Positions 8,376 through 16,502 of a stretch of DNA of 64,000 nucleotides are shown here, in pieces (position 1 is the first letter of the stretch; the number at the start of each line of letters is the position of its first letter). Under the pieces are notes generated by a model, which was not told where the DNA came from, ran no database searches, and saw only the letters and a program-made list of their open reading frames with translations. This DNA is from Salinadaptatus halalkaliphilus. Lineage in GTDB: Archaea; Halobacteriota; Halobacteria; Halobacteriales; Natrialbaceae. The stretch spans positions 56,820 through 120,819 of the forward strand of contig NZ_RBZW01000076.1 in the NCBI RefSeq assembly GCF_006543045.1, read 5' to 3'. A program made the translations under genes and the position numbers.

Positions 8376-8519
8376 ATCATCTGTCCCACCGAGTGGACGG
8401 ATATACGTTGGCGTCGAACTGGCAGGCCGGTCTCTTCGATCTGACTCGAGTGTCCGACGACCCGAAATCTCGCCGAACAAAACAGTTAAGTCGTATCGTG
8501 ATATGTGTTAACTATAGTC

Positions 8520-8753
8520 ATGGCCACCAGCGAACAGCTCCGGAGCGACCGACGCGGTCGGATGACGGTTCGTCCGGTCGAATCGGTTCCACCGACTGCG
8601 ACCGTTCGACACGTCGACCAACTCGAGGCGGACGCTCTCGAGGCGTTTCTCGAGCTGGTGTCGGGGAACCGTTCGAGGGATGTCGACGAGACGACGCTCG
8701 AGCCGGGTGAGGTCGTCGTCTTTACGGAGTACTATCGTCTCGAGCGACCCTAA
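8520..8753 (+). CDS. Small haloarchaeal protein of unknown function
   Basis: 77 aa, starting MATSEQLRSDRRGRMTVRP. The body has a helix (LEADALEAFLELVSGNRSRD) and a final strand EVVVFTEYYRLERP. Composition is typically haloarchaeal and the region upstream is AT-rich. I do not recognise a named family. The small size, soluble character and lack of metal motifs leave its role open. Confidence 0.6.
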   Translation: MATSEQLRSDRRGRMTVRPVESVPPTATVRHVDQLEADALEAFLELVSGNRSRDVDETTLEPGEVVVFTEYYRLERP

Positions 8754-8818
8754 CGACTGGTCTAGAGGCCGTTTGACGTATCGAAGCCGTTTTCCCCGGT
8801 GCGACCGTTCGCTCCCGT

Positions 8819-9229
8819 ATGAACGGCGACACTGACATGACCCTGGCGTTCGAACTCGAGGCGCTCAAGGAACTGGCCTCGCCCGAGCGCGTCTTCGAGG
8901 ACGCCAGAGGCTGGACCGAGTACATCGGCGTCGTCTCGGAGAAGCCGACCTACGTCGTAACCAACTTCACGCGCAAGAACCGTATCCGTCAGGACTTCTT
9001 CTCGGGCCCGCGCGGCAAAGCCGAGAGTCTCGAGGGCGTCAAAGATCAGTTCCAGACCGAACGCTACGTCTACATCGGCGCCAGCGAGGCCGACGAGCAA
9101 CTTGCCGAGGACGTCGGCTGGGAGTACCTAGCCGTCGAGGACGCGGCCGAAGCAGCCGACTGGACCGTCGCCGCGAGCGTCGAACCCGACGACGAAGAAG
9201 CCGAACAGGTCCGCGACGACTGGCCCTAA
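8819..9229 (+). CDS. Conserved haloarchaeal protein (possibly DUF7124)
   Basis: 136 aa, soluble and acidic. Visible features: MTLAFELEALKELASPERVF, then a basic central patch (VTNFTRKNRIRQDFFSGPRG) that could contact nucleic acid, and a C-terminal acidic helix. No catalytic motif is evident. The DUF number is recalled, not checked. It lies 65 bp after the preceding small gene and 66 bp before the next gene, all in one direction, so joint transcription is possible. Confidence 0.7.
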   Translation: MNGDTDMTLAFELEALKELASPERVFEDARGWTEYIGVVSEKPTYVVTNFTRKNRIRQDFFSGPRGKAESLEGVKDQFQTERYVYIGASEADEQLAEDVGWEYLAVEDAAEAADWTVAASVEPDDEEAEQVRDDWP

Positions 9230-9295
9230 CCGACCGCGCCCGATATCGCTCCCGGAGTCGTCGCCCTTTTGGCCGCCGCGCCCGAACGTCGAGTG

Positions 9296-9832
9296 ATGAC
9301 AACGCCTCGCGTCCCGGGATCGACCGACGATCGACGCCTCGAGCTCCCGTGTGGGGAGTCGATCGACCCCCACGTGATCGACCTCGGCATGCGCGAGTAC
9401 ACCTGCGACTGCGGCTCGAATCACGCCGTCGTCACGGACGTCCATCCACCGTCGCGCTTTTTCCCCGAATCGCTCGTCGTCGTGCTTCAGGAGGCGATCG
9501 ACACCGACGACGAGTTCGAGGAGTTCGGGATGCCACACCTCATGGGCGTCGTCCTCGAGGAATTTCCGGAGCAGGTCGTCACCCACGACGCCAGCGACGA
9601 CGGCGCCGTCGGCTACACCCTGCTGTGGATCACCGACTTCGACGCCCGACGACTGCACGAGATCGTCGTCGAACTCGTCGTCGAACTGATGGACCACGCG
9701 ATTAGTCACGCCGACGACGACGACGCGATCAGCGAGTTCGAAGCACAGATGCTCGAGTTCGATGTCGGCGAGTTCGTCGAGCAGTACCGCGCCCAACGAA
9801 ACTTCGAGAGCGAACACGACGGCGCGCTGTGA
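9296..9832 (+). CDS. DUF5815-like haloarchaeal protein
   Basis: 178 aa from MTTPRVPGSTDD. The N-terminal part carries a short CDCGSNH metal-binding-like motif within MREYTCDCGSNHAVVTDVHP. The rest is very acidic and mainly helical (DARRLHEIVVELVVELMDHA). Function unknown; the family name is recalled from haloarchaeal annotation. The start at 9296 is chosen over 9269 because the upstream nine residues are not conserved-looking. It is followed by 150 bp without a gene and then the lactate-utilisation pair. Confidence 0.72.
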   Translation: MTTPRVPGSTDDRRLELPCGESIDPHVIDLGMREYTCDCGSNHAVVTDVHPPSRFFPESLVVVLQEAIDTDDEFEEFGMPHLMGVVLEEFPEQVVTHDASDDGAVGYTLLWITDFDARRLHEIVVELVVELMDHAISHADDDDAISEFEAQMLEFDVGEFVEQYRAQRNFESEHDGAL

Positions 9833-9997
9833 TCGCGTGGCTGCCGTCGCTGGTCGCCACCGCTCGTACGAGCTACTGTCGGCCAGTGCCGAGTAACCCT
9901 GCTCGTATCCGGGCCACTGATCCATCGCTACACCGGACCGTCTCGCGCTCCGCCGCAATCGCCACGCTATTGATCGTCCGGTCGAATGCGTCATTCG

Positions 9998-10504
9998 ATG
10001 ACAACCGACACTGTCGGCCGATTCGAGCGCGAACTCGAGGCCCTCGAGGTCGGGTTCACGCGGGTTCGGGCGGCCGACGCGAGCGACGCAATCGAAACGG
10101 CACTCGAGGAACCGGCCGTCGGCGTTTCGCTCCCGTTCGATGGCGTCTCCCTACCGGACTCGGTCCGACGGGCGCCGACGGCGGGCGACCTCGTCGACGC
10201 GCGAACGGGCGTGACCCCGGCGACGTTTGCGATCGCGGAGTACGGCTCCGTCGCCATCGAGTCGCGGGCCGCGGGCGACGAACCGGTCAGTCTCTACCCA
10301 GAGCGCCACGTCGCGGTCGTCGCCGAGAGCGACGTCGTCCCCGACCTGAGCGCCGGCTTCGATCGGCTCGTTCCGGCCTTCGAGGACGGTGAGGACAGTC
10401 TCGTCTTCGCGACCGGGCGCAGCGCGACGGCGGACATGGGCGGGCTCGTCCACGGCGTCCATGGTCCCGGCGAGGTACACGTGATCGTGCTGGAGGATCG
10501 GTAA
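9998..10504 (+). CDS. lutC: LutC-like LUD domain protein
   Basis: Predicted subunit of the LutABC-type L-lactate oxidation system; 168 aa from MTTDTVGRFE (ATG 9986 is an alternative). The LUD fold is visible as DLVDARTGVTPATFAIAEYG, then SLYPERHVAVVAESDVVPDL, and the characteristic end SATADMGGLVHGVHGPGEVH. The stop is followed at once by the fused LutB/LutA gene at 10506, so the two form an operon and probably one complex. Confidence 0.88.
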   Translation: MTTDTVGRFERELEALEVGFTRVRAADASDAIETALEEPAVGVSLPFDGVSLPDSVRRAPTAGDLVDARTGVTPATFAIAEYGSVAIESRAAGDEPVSLYPERHVAVVAESDVVPDLSAGFDRLVPAFEDGEDSLVFATGRSATADMGGLVHGVHGPGEVHVIVLEDR

Positions 10505-10505
10505 G

Positions 10506-12863
10506 ATGGCGTCCAACCGCCAATCCAACCCGTCCCAACGCGAAAAAGCGGCCCGCATTCGCCACCTCATGGAGACCGAAGGTGATGCAATCTACGCCCA
10601 CGCCAGTGCCTCGAATCTCCGCCGGACACAGACCTACGCCGAGACCGACGGTATCGAGGCGCTGCGAACCGAAACGCGAGCGATCAAAGAGGACGCGATC
10701 GAACGACTCCCCTCGCTACTAGAGACCGTCCGCGAGGCCGTCGAGGAAAACGGCGGGACGGTGTATCTCGCCGACGATGCCGCTGATGCTAACGCCTATA
10801 TAGCAGAGGTCGTCGAGAACGCCACGGGCGGCGATGGCGACGGAACCGACGCCACCGGAGCCAGCGATACGCCATCGGTCGTCAAGAGCAAGTCGATGAC
10901 CACCGAAGAGATCGATCTCAACGACGCCCTCGAGCGCGAGGAGATCGACGTCACCGAGACCGACCTCGGCGAGTGGGTGATCCAACTCGCCGACGACACG
11001 CCGTCGCACATCGTCGGCCCGGCGATGCACGTGAGTCGCGAGGAGATCGCCGACCTGCTCCGCGAGGAGTTCGACACCGACGACCCGTTCGACACCCCCG
11101 AAGCACTCACCCGGTTCGCCCGCGACAAACTCGGCGAGCGCATCCGCGAGGCCGACGTCGGCATCACCGGTGCGAACTTCATCGCGGCCGACACCGGGAC
11201 GATCACGCTCATCACCAACGAGGGCAACGCCCGCAAGACCGCGGTGACGCCCGATACCCACGTCGCGGTCGCCGGCGTCGAGAAGATCATTCCCTCGATT
11301 CGGGACGTAGAGCCCTTCGTCGATCTGATCGCCAAGAGCGCGACCGGCCAGCCGATCAGCCAGTACGTAACGATGCTGTCGCCGCCGACAGACTCGCCGA
11401 CGATCGACTTCGATCGGCCGGACGAGCCGATCGCCGGCGGCGGTGACCGGACCGACGGCGAGAGCAGTGACCAAACCGTGGGTGACGACGGAGGTGCGTC
11501 CGATTCGGATCGCGATTTTCACCTCGTCCTGCTGGACAACGGCCGCATGGAGATGCGCGAGGACGATCAGCTCCGGGAGACACTGTACTGCATCCGGTGT
11601 GGGGCTTGTTCGAACTCGTGTGAAAACTTCCAGTCGGTCGGCGGCCACGGCTTCGGTGGCGAAACGTACTCCGGCGGCATCGCGACCGGCTGGGAAGCCG
11701 GCGTCCACGGTCAGGACGCCGCAGCCGAATTCAACGACCTCTGTACCGGCTGTACGCGCTGTGTCGACGCCTGCCCGGTCAAGATCGACATCCCCTGGAT
11801 CAACACCGTCGTCCGGGATCGGGTCAACCGCGACGAAGCGTCCGAACCCTACGACTTCCTCGTCGACGGACTCACCCCGGACGCCGAATCCGGCGGGATC
11901 GACCTCGGCAAGCGCTTCTTCGGCAACATCGGGACGGCGGCCAAACTCGCAAGCGCGACGGCACCCGTCTCGAACTGGCTGAGCCAGGCCGATCCCGTTC
12001 GCGCCGGCCTCGAGCGGACCCTCGGCATCGACCGGCGTCGCGACCTCCCGACGTTCCAGCGCGAGTCGCTGGTCGACTGGTTCGAGCGCCGCGGCGGTCC
12101 CGAAACCTCGAGGCGGCGCGCACAGCGAGCGAACGAAAGCGGTGCTGGCGCGGCTCTCGATCGCGAGGCCGTCCTCTACCCCGACGTCTACACGAACTAC
12201 GTCGACACCGACCGCGGGAAGGCCGCCGTCCGAACGCTCGAGGCGCTTGGCATCCCGGTGCGCGTTCCGGCCCTCCCCGAGAGCGGACGGGCACCGCTCT
12301 CGCAAGGCATGGTCGCGACGGCCGACCGCCAGGCCAGCGAACTCTACGCGGCCGTCGCCGAGGATCTCGACGCGGGCCGCGATCTGGTTGTCGTCGAACC
12401 GTCGGATCTGGCCGCGTTCAAGCGCGAATACGAGCGTCTATTGCCCGATCGCTCCGCCGGTCGACTCGCGGAAAACAGCTACGAAATCTGCGAGTACGTC
12501 TACGGCCTCCTCGAGAACGGCGCCGACGCCGGCGTCCTCCGGACTGGATCGGGCGACGATCCCGTCGCGTATCACTCCCACTGCCAGCAACGCACGCTCG
12601 ATCTCGAGGCTCCGACGACGGCGCTGCTCGAACAGTGTGGCTACGCGCCCCGAACGACGAACGCCGAGTGTTGTGGAATGGCCGGCTCGTTCGGCTACAA
12701 ACAGGAGTACTACGAGTTGAGTATGGATGTCGGCGACCGATTGGCCGGCGAGGTCGACGGCGCGGAGAGGGTCCTCGCCTCGGGAACGTCCTGTGGCGAT
12801 CAACTCGAGACGCTGCTCGAGCGGTCGGTTCCCCACCCGATCGAGCTACTGGCTCCCAGATAG
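10506..12863 (+). CDS. LutB-LutA type fusion: LUD domain, 4Fe-4S ferredoxin and CCG domain protein
   Basis: A 785-aa iron-sulfur oxidoreductase. Residues 1-330 are a LutB LUD domain (ITGANFIAADTGTITLITNE and following). After an acidic linker come two 4Fe-4S clusters: CIRCGACSNSCENF near residue 362 and CTGCTRCVDACPVKIDIP near 413. The C-terminal third is LutA-like, with cysteine-rich motifs YHSHCQQRTL and NAECCGMAGSFGYK. In bacteria these are separate proteins; here one chain combines them. With the upstream LutC-like gene it probably oxidises lactate, although the electron acceptor cannot be told and glycolate or other 2-hydroxyacids remain possible. Confidence 0.88.
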   Translation: MASNRQSNPSQREKAARIRHLMETEGDAIYAHASASNLRRTQTYAETDGIEALRTETRAIKEDAIERLPSLLETVREAVEENGGTVYLADDAADANAYIAEVVENATGGDGDGTDATGASDTPSVVKSKSMTTEEIDLNDALEREEIDVTETDLGEWVIQLADDTPSHIVGPAMHVSREEIADLLREEFDTDDPFDTPEALTRFARDKLGERIREADVGITGANFIAADTGTITLITNEGNARKTAVTPDTHVAVAGVEKIIPSIRDVEPFVDLIAKSATGQPISQYVTMLSPPTDSPTIDFDRPDEPIAGGGDRTDGESSDQTVGDDGGASDSDRDFHLVLLDNGRMEMREDDQLRETLYCIRCGACSNSCENFQSVGGHGFGGETYSGGIATGWEAGVHGQDAAAEFNDLCTGCTRCVDACPVKIDIPWINTVVRDRVNRDEASEPYDFLVDGLTPDAESGGIDLGKRFFGNIGTAAKLASATAPVSNWLSQADPVRAGLERTLGIDRRRDLPTFQRESLVDWFERRGGPETSRRRAQRANESGAGAALDREAVLYPDVYTNYVDTDRGKAAVRTLEALGIPVRVPALPESGRAPLSQGMVATADRQASELYAAVAEDLDAGRDLVVVEPSDLAAFKREYERLLPDRSAGRLAENSYEICEYVYGLLENGADAGVLRTGSGDDPVAYHSHCQQRTLDLEAPTTALLEQCGYAPRTTNAECCGMAGSFGYKQEYYELSMDVGDRLAGEVDGAERVLASGTSCGDQLETLLERSVPHPIELLAPR

Positions 12864-12897
12864 TACCAATCGGCAACGAAAAGATATCGGGAACCGG

Positions 12898-13152
12898 CTA
12901 CTCGCCGAAGAGGTCGTCGACCGCGTCTCGAGCGGCGAGTGCGGCCTCGTCAGCGGTGTCTTCGGGATCGGGTCCGTCCACGTCGTCGGGAACGTTGATG
13001 TAGACATCGACCTCGAGGACGCCCGCTTCGAAGGTGACGGTGATGTCACAGTCGCGAACGTCAGATTGTTTGTACCGCGAGAAGACCAGCCCCTCCGCGG
13101 CGTCAGAAGCCGTCTGGACGACGGCCTCGTCCGTCGGCTCGTCCTGGCTCAT
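12898..13152 (-). CDS. DUF3194 family protein
   Basis: 84-aa acidic protein (MSQDEPTDEAVVQTASDAAE) with a central strand run CDITVTFEAGVLEVDVYINV. The family is conserved in archaea next to prefoldin beta, as here, where its ATG directly follows the pfdB stop. The conserved linkage suggests a role in protein folding or translation quality control, but no activity is established from the sequence. Confidence 0.82.
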   Translation of the reverse strand: MSQDEPTDEAVVQTASDAAEGLVFSRYKQSDVRDCDITVTFEAGVLEVDVYINVPDDVDGPDPEDTADEAALAARDAVDDLFGE

Positions 13153-13551
13153 TTACGCGCCGCCGGGGCCGCCTGGACCGGCTGGACCGCCCATGCCGCC
13201 GCCACCGGCACCGCCGAGCAGCTCTTCGAGTTCGTCCTGGAGTCCTTCGAACTGCTGCTGGACGCGTTCTTCCTGTTTCTCGAGGGTCTCGAGACGGACT
13301 TCCAGCGAGTTAACCTTGTCTTCGAGGTCGACTTCTGCCTCGTCGTAGTCGGTCTCGACGAGGAGTTCGCCGACCGACCGATACATCGTGGTGTCGCCGT
13401 CGATGTTCTCGAGCTCCTCAAGGGCGTTTTCGGCCTCGGTGAGCGTCGTTTCGGCCTCCTGTTTCTGGACGGCGACGGTCTGGGCCGTCTCCTGAAGATC
13501 CTGAAGCTGCTCGATTTTCTCCTGTGCTTCCGGCGGCAGGTTTCCTTGCAT
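13153..13551 (-). CDS. pfdB: Prefoldin subunit beta
   Basis: Subunit of the hexameric prefoldin chaperone that hands nascent chains to the thermosome; 132 aa. Two long heptad coiled-coil helices ([20 protein letters not shown] and the [20 protein letters not shown] region) flank the beta hairpin [20 protein letters not shown]. The C-terminus is a Gly/Pro-rich tail. The start at 13551 matches the family; the longer reading from 13857 is not protein-like. A TATA-like CTTTATCAG lies just upstream, so pfdB has its own promoter although its usual upstream partner pcc1 lies about 1.8 kb away. Confidence 0.93.
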   Translation of the reverse strand: MQGNLPPEAQEKIEQLQDLQETAQTVAVQKQEAETTLTEAENALEELENIDGDTTMYRSVGELLVETDYDEAEVDLEDKVNSLEVRLETLEKQEERVQQQFEGLQDELEELLGGAGGGGMGGPAGPGGPGGA

Positions 13552-13657
13552 ATCTCGACTCTCGCCTTCCGGACTGATAAAGCCAAGCTTTGTCGTCGAC
13601 GACGCGGCCGGCGAGGGCAGCCCGGAGGGCTTTCGGTACCGATGGTATGGAGCCGGT

Positions 13658-13915
13658 ATGCGTCGCCACACAGCGTTTGCTGCAGGCAGTTCGTTGGTCG
13701 CAAGACTGGCGGCCGGCTGTCTCGAGTCCCTCCGGCGGGAAGACGCCTGTCGCGAACTCGTCGTCGACCCGCCCGAGCGCGTCACCATTCCACCGCAGGT
13801 CACACGCCACGAAGGGTACGAAACGGCCTTTCTCGAGGCCGAGACAACGAGGATCACGCTCGAGGAGCAAAACGACAGTTCGGCGGGTGCGGACTATGAC
13901 CAACCCGCAAGCTGA
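13658..13915 (+). CDS. Possible small haloarchaeal protein
   Basis: An 85-aa reading frame ([20 protein letters not shown]) with strong third-position G/C bias in its central part, which supports coding. It has no membrane segment after residue 20 and no known motif; Cys residues at 21 and 31 are not paired in a recognisable way. It sits between pfdB and the HalOD1 membrane protein. It may be a real lineage-specific gene or a chance frame. Confidence 0.42.
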   Translation: MRRHTAFAAGSSLVARLAAGCLESLRREDACRELVVDPPERVTIPPQVTRHEGYETAFLEAETTRITLEEQNDSSAGADYDQPAS

Positions 13916-13942
13916 TTGCTGTCCAGCGAGTTGGTAGCTACC

Positions 13943-14710
13943 ATGGTGTCGGTTCGTCGGGGAACTCGGTCTCGGCATCTGCCGTCGGTACTTATCGCGG
14001 CCCTCGCCATCGGACTCGGTGGCGGCGGGATCGTACACGTGCTGAGACATCCCGAGCCGCCGGTCGTCTGGGCGTCCGAGTTCCTGTTCGTCGGAGTACC
14101 GATCGTCGGTCTGGTGTATGGCAGCTACTGGATGGCATCTCGCCACCTCCCGTCTCGGTTCCGCTGGAGCGTCGTAAGGTGGGTTCTCGGGAGTGCGTCG
14201 GTCGCGGGGGTGGTGACGTTGGGCTACCTCCTCGGCCAATCGGTCGAGCCGATTGCCGACGCGGAACTCGGATTTACGATCGTTCTCGTCAGCCTATACG
14301 GCGCGTTCGTGTCCCTGTTTACCGCCGTGTCGAACGGCCGGCGATACCTGGACAGAACGCGGTCAGAGCGCGACTCGAGCGAGCGAGGACACGCCGGCGG
14401 ACGACGGATACTGTCTCCCGAAACCGACATCCTGGTCGAACAGCAATACGAGTGGACCGACACGCCGCCCGCCCACGCGGTCGTCGCTGCGATCGCCGCC
14501 GTCGAAAACACCGAGATTACCGAGATGGACGTCACGTTGTACGACCATATACACACCGACGCGTTGAACAGGATCGTCACGACCGAGACGAGCGTCGTTC
14601 TGCTCTTTCCGCTCGAGACGTACTGGGTGTTGATCGACGGGGACACGCTATCGATCCTGCAGGATCCGGTCGCTACCCACCGTGGCGTCCAGGGGAAAGA
14701 CATCCTGTAA
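13943..14710 (+). CDS. Membrane protein with C-terminal HalOD1 output domain
   Basis: 255 aa. The N-terminal half has about four membrane segments (PSVLIAALAIGLGGGGIVHV; ASEFLFVGVPIVGLVYGSYW; GSASVAGVVTLGYLLGQSV; FTIVLVSLYGAFVSLFTAV), like the sensor part of haloarchaeal membrane histidine kinases. After a basic linker comes a HalOD1 domain starting at YEWTDTPPAHAVVAAIAAVE and ending WVLIDGDTLSIL. HalOD1 is normally found alone or with receiver/PAS domains in haloarchaeal signalling. This looks like a membrane sensor with HalOD1 in place of a kinase core. The start MVSVRRG is chosen over 13916 because the upstream residues do not fit a membrane protein N-terminus. Confidence 0.78.
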   Translation: MVSVRRGTRSRHLPSVLIAALAIGLGGGGIVHVLRHPEPPVVWASEFLFVGVPIVGLVYGSYWMASRHLPSRFRWSVVRWVLGSASVAGVVTLGYLLGQSVEPIADAELGFTIVLVSLYGAFVSLFTAVSNGRRYLDRTRSERDSSERGHAGGRRILSPETDILVEQQYEWTDTPPAHAVVAAIAAVENTEITEMDVTLYDHIHTDALNRIVTTETSVVLLFPLETYWVLIDGDTLSILQDPVATHRGVQGKDIL

Positions 14711-14778
14711 GCAGTCCTGCTTCTGGTTCCAACAGGGACGCTCCCACGACCGCAACCGGTGGCTGCAAAGCGGTACCA

Positions 14779-15252
14779 TCAAGAAGCGGTGTGGCTGTCT
14801 GCGAGCACGAGTATTCCCGTTCCGAGAGCGAGCAGCAACACGCTGACGGCGAGCCAGTGTGGATTCCAGGTCTCGGTGCCGTGGACGACGTTGTGCAGGT
14901 CGAGGACGTAGTGGCTGAGGATCCCGTCGATCACGTTAAACGCGCCCATGCCGAGGAGAATCGAGCCGACGAGGTACGTCGTCGAGTAGCGGCGTCCGGT
15001 GCCGTTGGCCAGCCGCCAGAGCAGCCCGAACCCGACGATCATAATCGCGAGCATCCCCGCGATGAACAGCCCGTCGAACATGACGTTCGTCCGGAGCCCG
15101 TCGACGCTAGACGGGTCGTAAAATCCCGAGAAGAGGTGATGGGCCTGCAGCGTCAGGTGGAAGATCACGACATCGACGACCGCACCGAATCCGAACCCGA
15201 TCGTCCCACCCGACAGGAGAAGTCGACGGCGGGGTCTGGCTGCTGTCGCCAT
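14779..15252 (-). CDS. DUF2243 membrane protein
   Basis: 157-aa integral membrane protein with four hydrophobic segments. Conserved features include GFGAVVDVVIFHLTLQAHHL near the N-terminus and a second histidine-rich loop GILSHYVLDLHNVVHG. Repeated His in membrane segments suggests metal or haem contact, but no function is established. ATG 15252 is chosen as the family-like start. It lies between pcc1 and pfdB, which are usually adjacent in haloarchaea. Confidence 0.82.
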   Translation of the reverse strand: MATAARPRRRLLLSGGTIGFGFGAVVDVVIFHLTLQAHHLFSGFYDPSSVDGLRTNVMFDGLFIAGMLAIMIVGFGLLWRLANGTGRRYSTTYLVGSILLGMGAFNVIDGILSHYVLDLHNVVHGTETWNPHWLAVSVLLLALGTGILVLADSHTAS

Positions 15253-15298
15253 ACACGGCGAACGCGCTCGAGCCGAAAAAAGCCCGAACCAGCACGTG

Positions 15299-15586
15299 CT
15301 ACGACTCGAGGATCCGGTTGCCGGCACTGGCTGACCGCTGGGCGACGTCGACGAGCGTGAGCCAGGTGTTGAGGGCCGCTCGCAAGGCGACGGCATCTGT
15401 GGCCTCGATCTCGACGGTGACGAGTGAGTCTTCGCGGTCGATGGTCGCCCGCGAGCGATCGTCGTCGATTTCGCCGATTTCGCGAGCGACGCTATCGGCG
15501 ACGATCCGGGCACGGACATCGCTCTCGTAGGCGAACTCGAGGGTCGACTCGTGGCAGTACTCGAGGGTCGTCGCGTGAGAAGACAC
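15299..15586 (-). CDS. pcc1: KEOPS complex subunit Pcc1
   Basis: 95 aa with a GTG start at 15586. The Pcc1 fold is seen as STLEFAYESDVRARIVADSV followed by an interrupted strand RATIDREDSLVTVEIEATDA and a helix VALRAALNTWLTLVDVAQRS. KEOPS makes the t6A modification of ANN-decoding tRNAs; Pcc1 is its dimerisation subunit. It follows rpoP by 12 bases, so the L37ae-rpoP-pcc1 operon is tight. Confidence 0.88.
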   Translation of the reverse strand: MSSHATTLEYCHESTLEFAYESDVRARIVADSVAREIGEIDDDRSRATIDREDSLVTVEIEATDAVALRAALNTWLTLVDVAQRSASAGNRILES

Positions 15587-15598
15587 GGTCGCGATCGA

Positions 15599-15733
15599 TT
15601 ACTGGGCGTCGACTTCCTTGACATCGCGGCTGCGTTCTTTCAGCAGCACGCGGTGGCCACAGTACGGGCAGCGGACGCCGCCGTACTCGTCGAGCTGGAC
15701 GTCGCGTTTACAGCGGGAGCACTTGTAGCTCAT
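15599..15733 (-). CDS. rpoP: DNA-directed RNA polymerase subunit P
   Basis: A 44-aa zinc-ribbon subunit of archaeal RNA polymerase (Rpb12 homologue). The protein reads [19 protein letters not shown] and then [19 protein letters not shown], with the two CxxC pairs that bind zinc and a basic C-terminus typical of the family. It lies between rpl37ae and pcc1 on the same strand. Start and stop are unambiguous. Confidence 0.95.
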   Translation of the reverse strand: MSYKCSRCKRDVQLDEYGGVRCPYCGHRVLLKERSRDVKEVDAQ

Positions 15734-15754
15734 GCGTGAGAGTGAGAGCGGATG

Positions 15755-16018
15755 TTAGTCGTCGTCCTCGGCCAGCGCCGCGCGAATCGAGCGATTGACC
15801 GTCTTGCCCGCAGGGGTCTCGGGACGGTAGGCGCCGCCGGTGAACAGTTCGCCGGTCTCTTCGTTCTTCCAGATGCCGGTGCCAACGCGGGTGACGTCGT
15901 CACCGTCGACCGTCGCGTTTTGCATGTCGTTTTCGATCTCGCTGACGCGGCGTCGGGCGACGCGACCGTAGCGTGCGCCGAAACGACCCGCACTCCCGAC
16001 AGTTCCTTTATCGGCCAT
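15755..16018 (-). CDS. rpl37ae: Ribosomal protein L37ae (eL43) lacking zinc-finger cysteines
   Basis: 87-aa large-subunit ribosomal protein. The basic N-terminus [20 protein letters not shown] and the C-terminus [20 protein letters not shown] match the family. The middle, where other archaeal L37ae proteins carry two CxxC pairs, reads [20 protein letters not shown] and contains no cysteine at all. The first gene of the rpl37ae-rpoP-pcc1 run, with a TTTAAG-type TATA element near 16050. Confidence 0.92.
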   Translation of the reverse strand: MADKGTVGSAGRFGARYGRVARRRVSEIENDMQNATVDGDDVTRVGTGIWKNEETGELFTGGAYRPETPAGKTVNRSIRAALAEDDD

Positions 16019-16152
16019 AGTACCGCTAGGTATCCCCAGCGGATTCTTAAACCTGTTGAGTTAGCTTCGGGGTCGAGCGTCGATGGTCGACCGAGCGGTC
16101 ATCGACTCGAGTACCGAACGGGGGGCGTCGTCGGTCGTCGAGTGACGTGGCG

Positions 16153-16365
16153 TTAGGTCGGTTCGTCGGCCGCTCGGTCGGCGACCGGGCCGGCGAGCAA
16201 CTCCCAACAGACGAGCCCAAACGCGGCGAGGTAGCCGACGGCTGCAAGCGGGGCGGCGAGCAATCCCGTGCCGACACCCGTCGCGGCGATCACTGATCGA
16301 AGGACGAGCCCACTTACCGCAAGCAGCGGAATCGCAGCCAGGACGGCGTCGGGGCGCTCGAGCAT
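16153..16365 (-). CDS. Small two-segment membrane protein
   Basis: 70 aa: two predicted membrane helices (VLAAIPLLAVSGLVLRSVIA and AAPLAAVGYLAAFGLVCWEL) and a short acidic tail. Amino-acid composition and strong codon bias support a real gene. No family recognised. It lies alone between rpl37ae and the DUF2103 gene on the same strand. Confidence 0.6.
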   Translation of the reverse strand: MLERPDAVLAAIPLLAVSGLVLRSVIAATGVGTGLLAAPLAAVGYLAAFGLVCWELLAGPVADRAADEPT

Positions 16366-16502
16366 GGCTAATTACATCTCATTAGCCCCACGCTGGTAAG
16401 GGCCAGACAACCAGCAGACGGTGACACTTCCATCGGGTCGGGACAATACTTGCGCGACGACGCTCGTCAGTTGTGGGATGACGGTCGCGGACGTGGCGTC
16501 GG

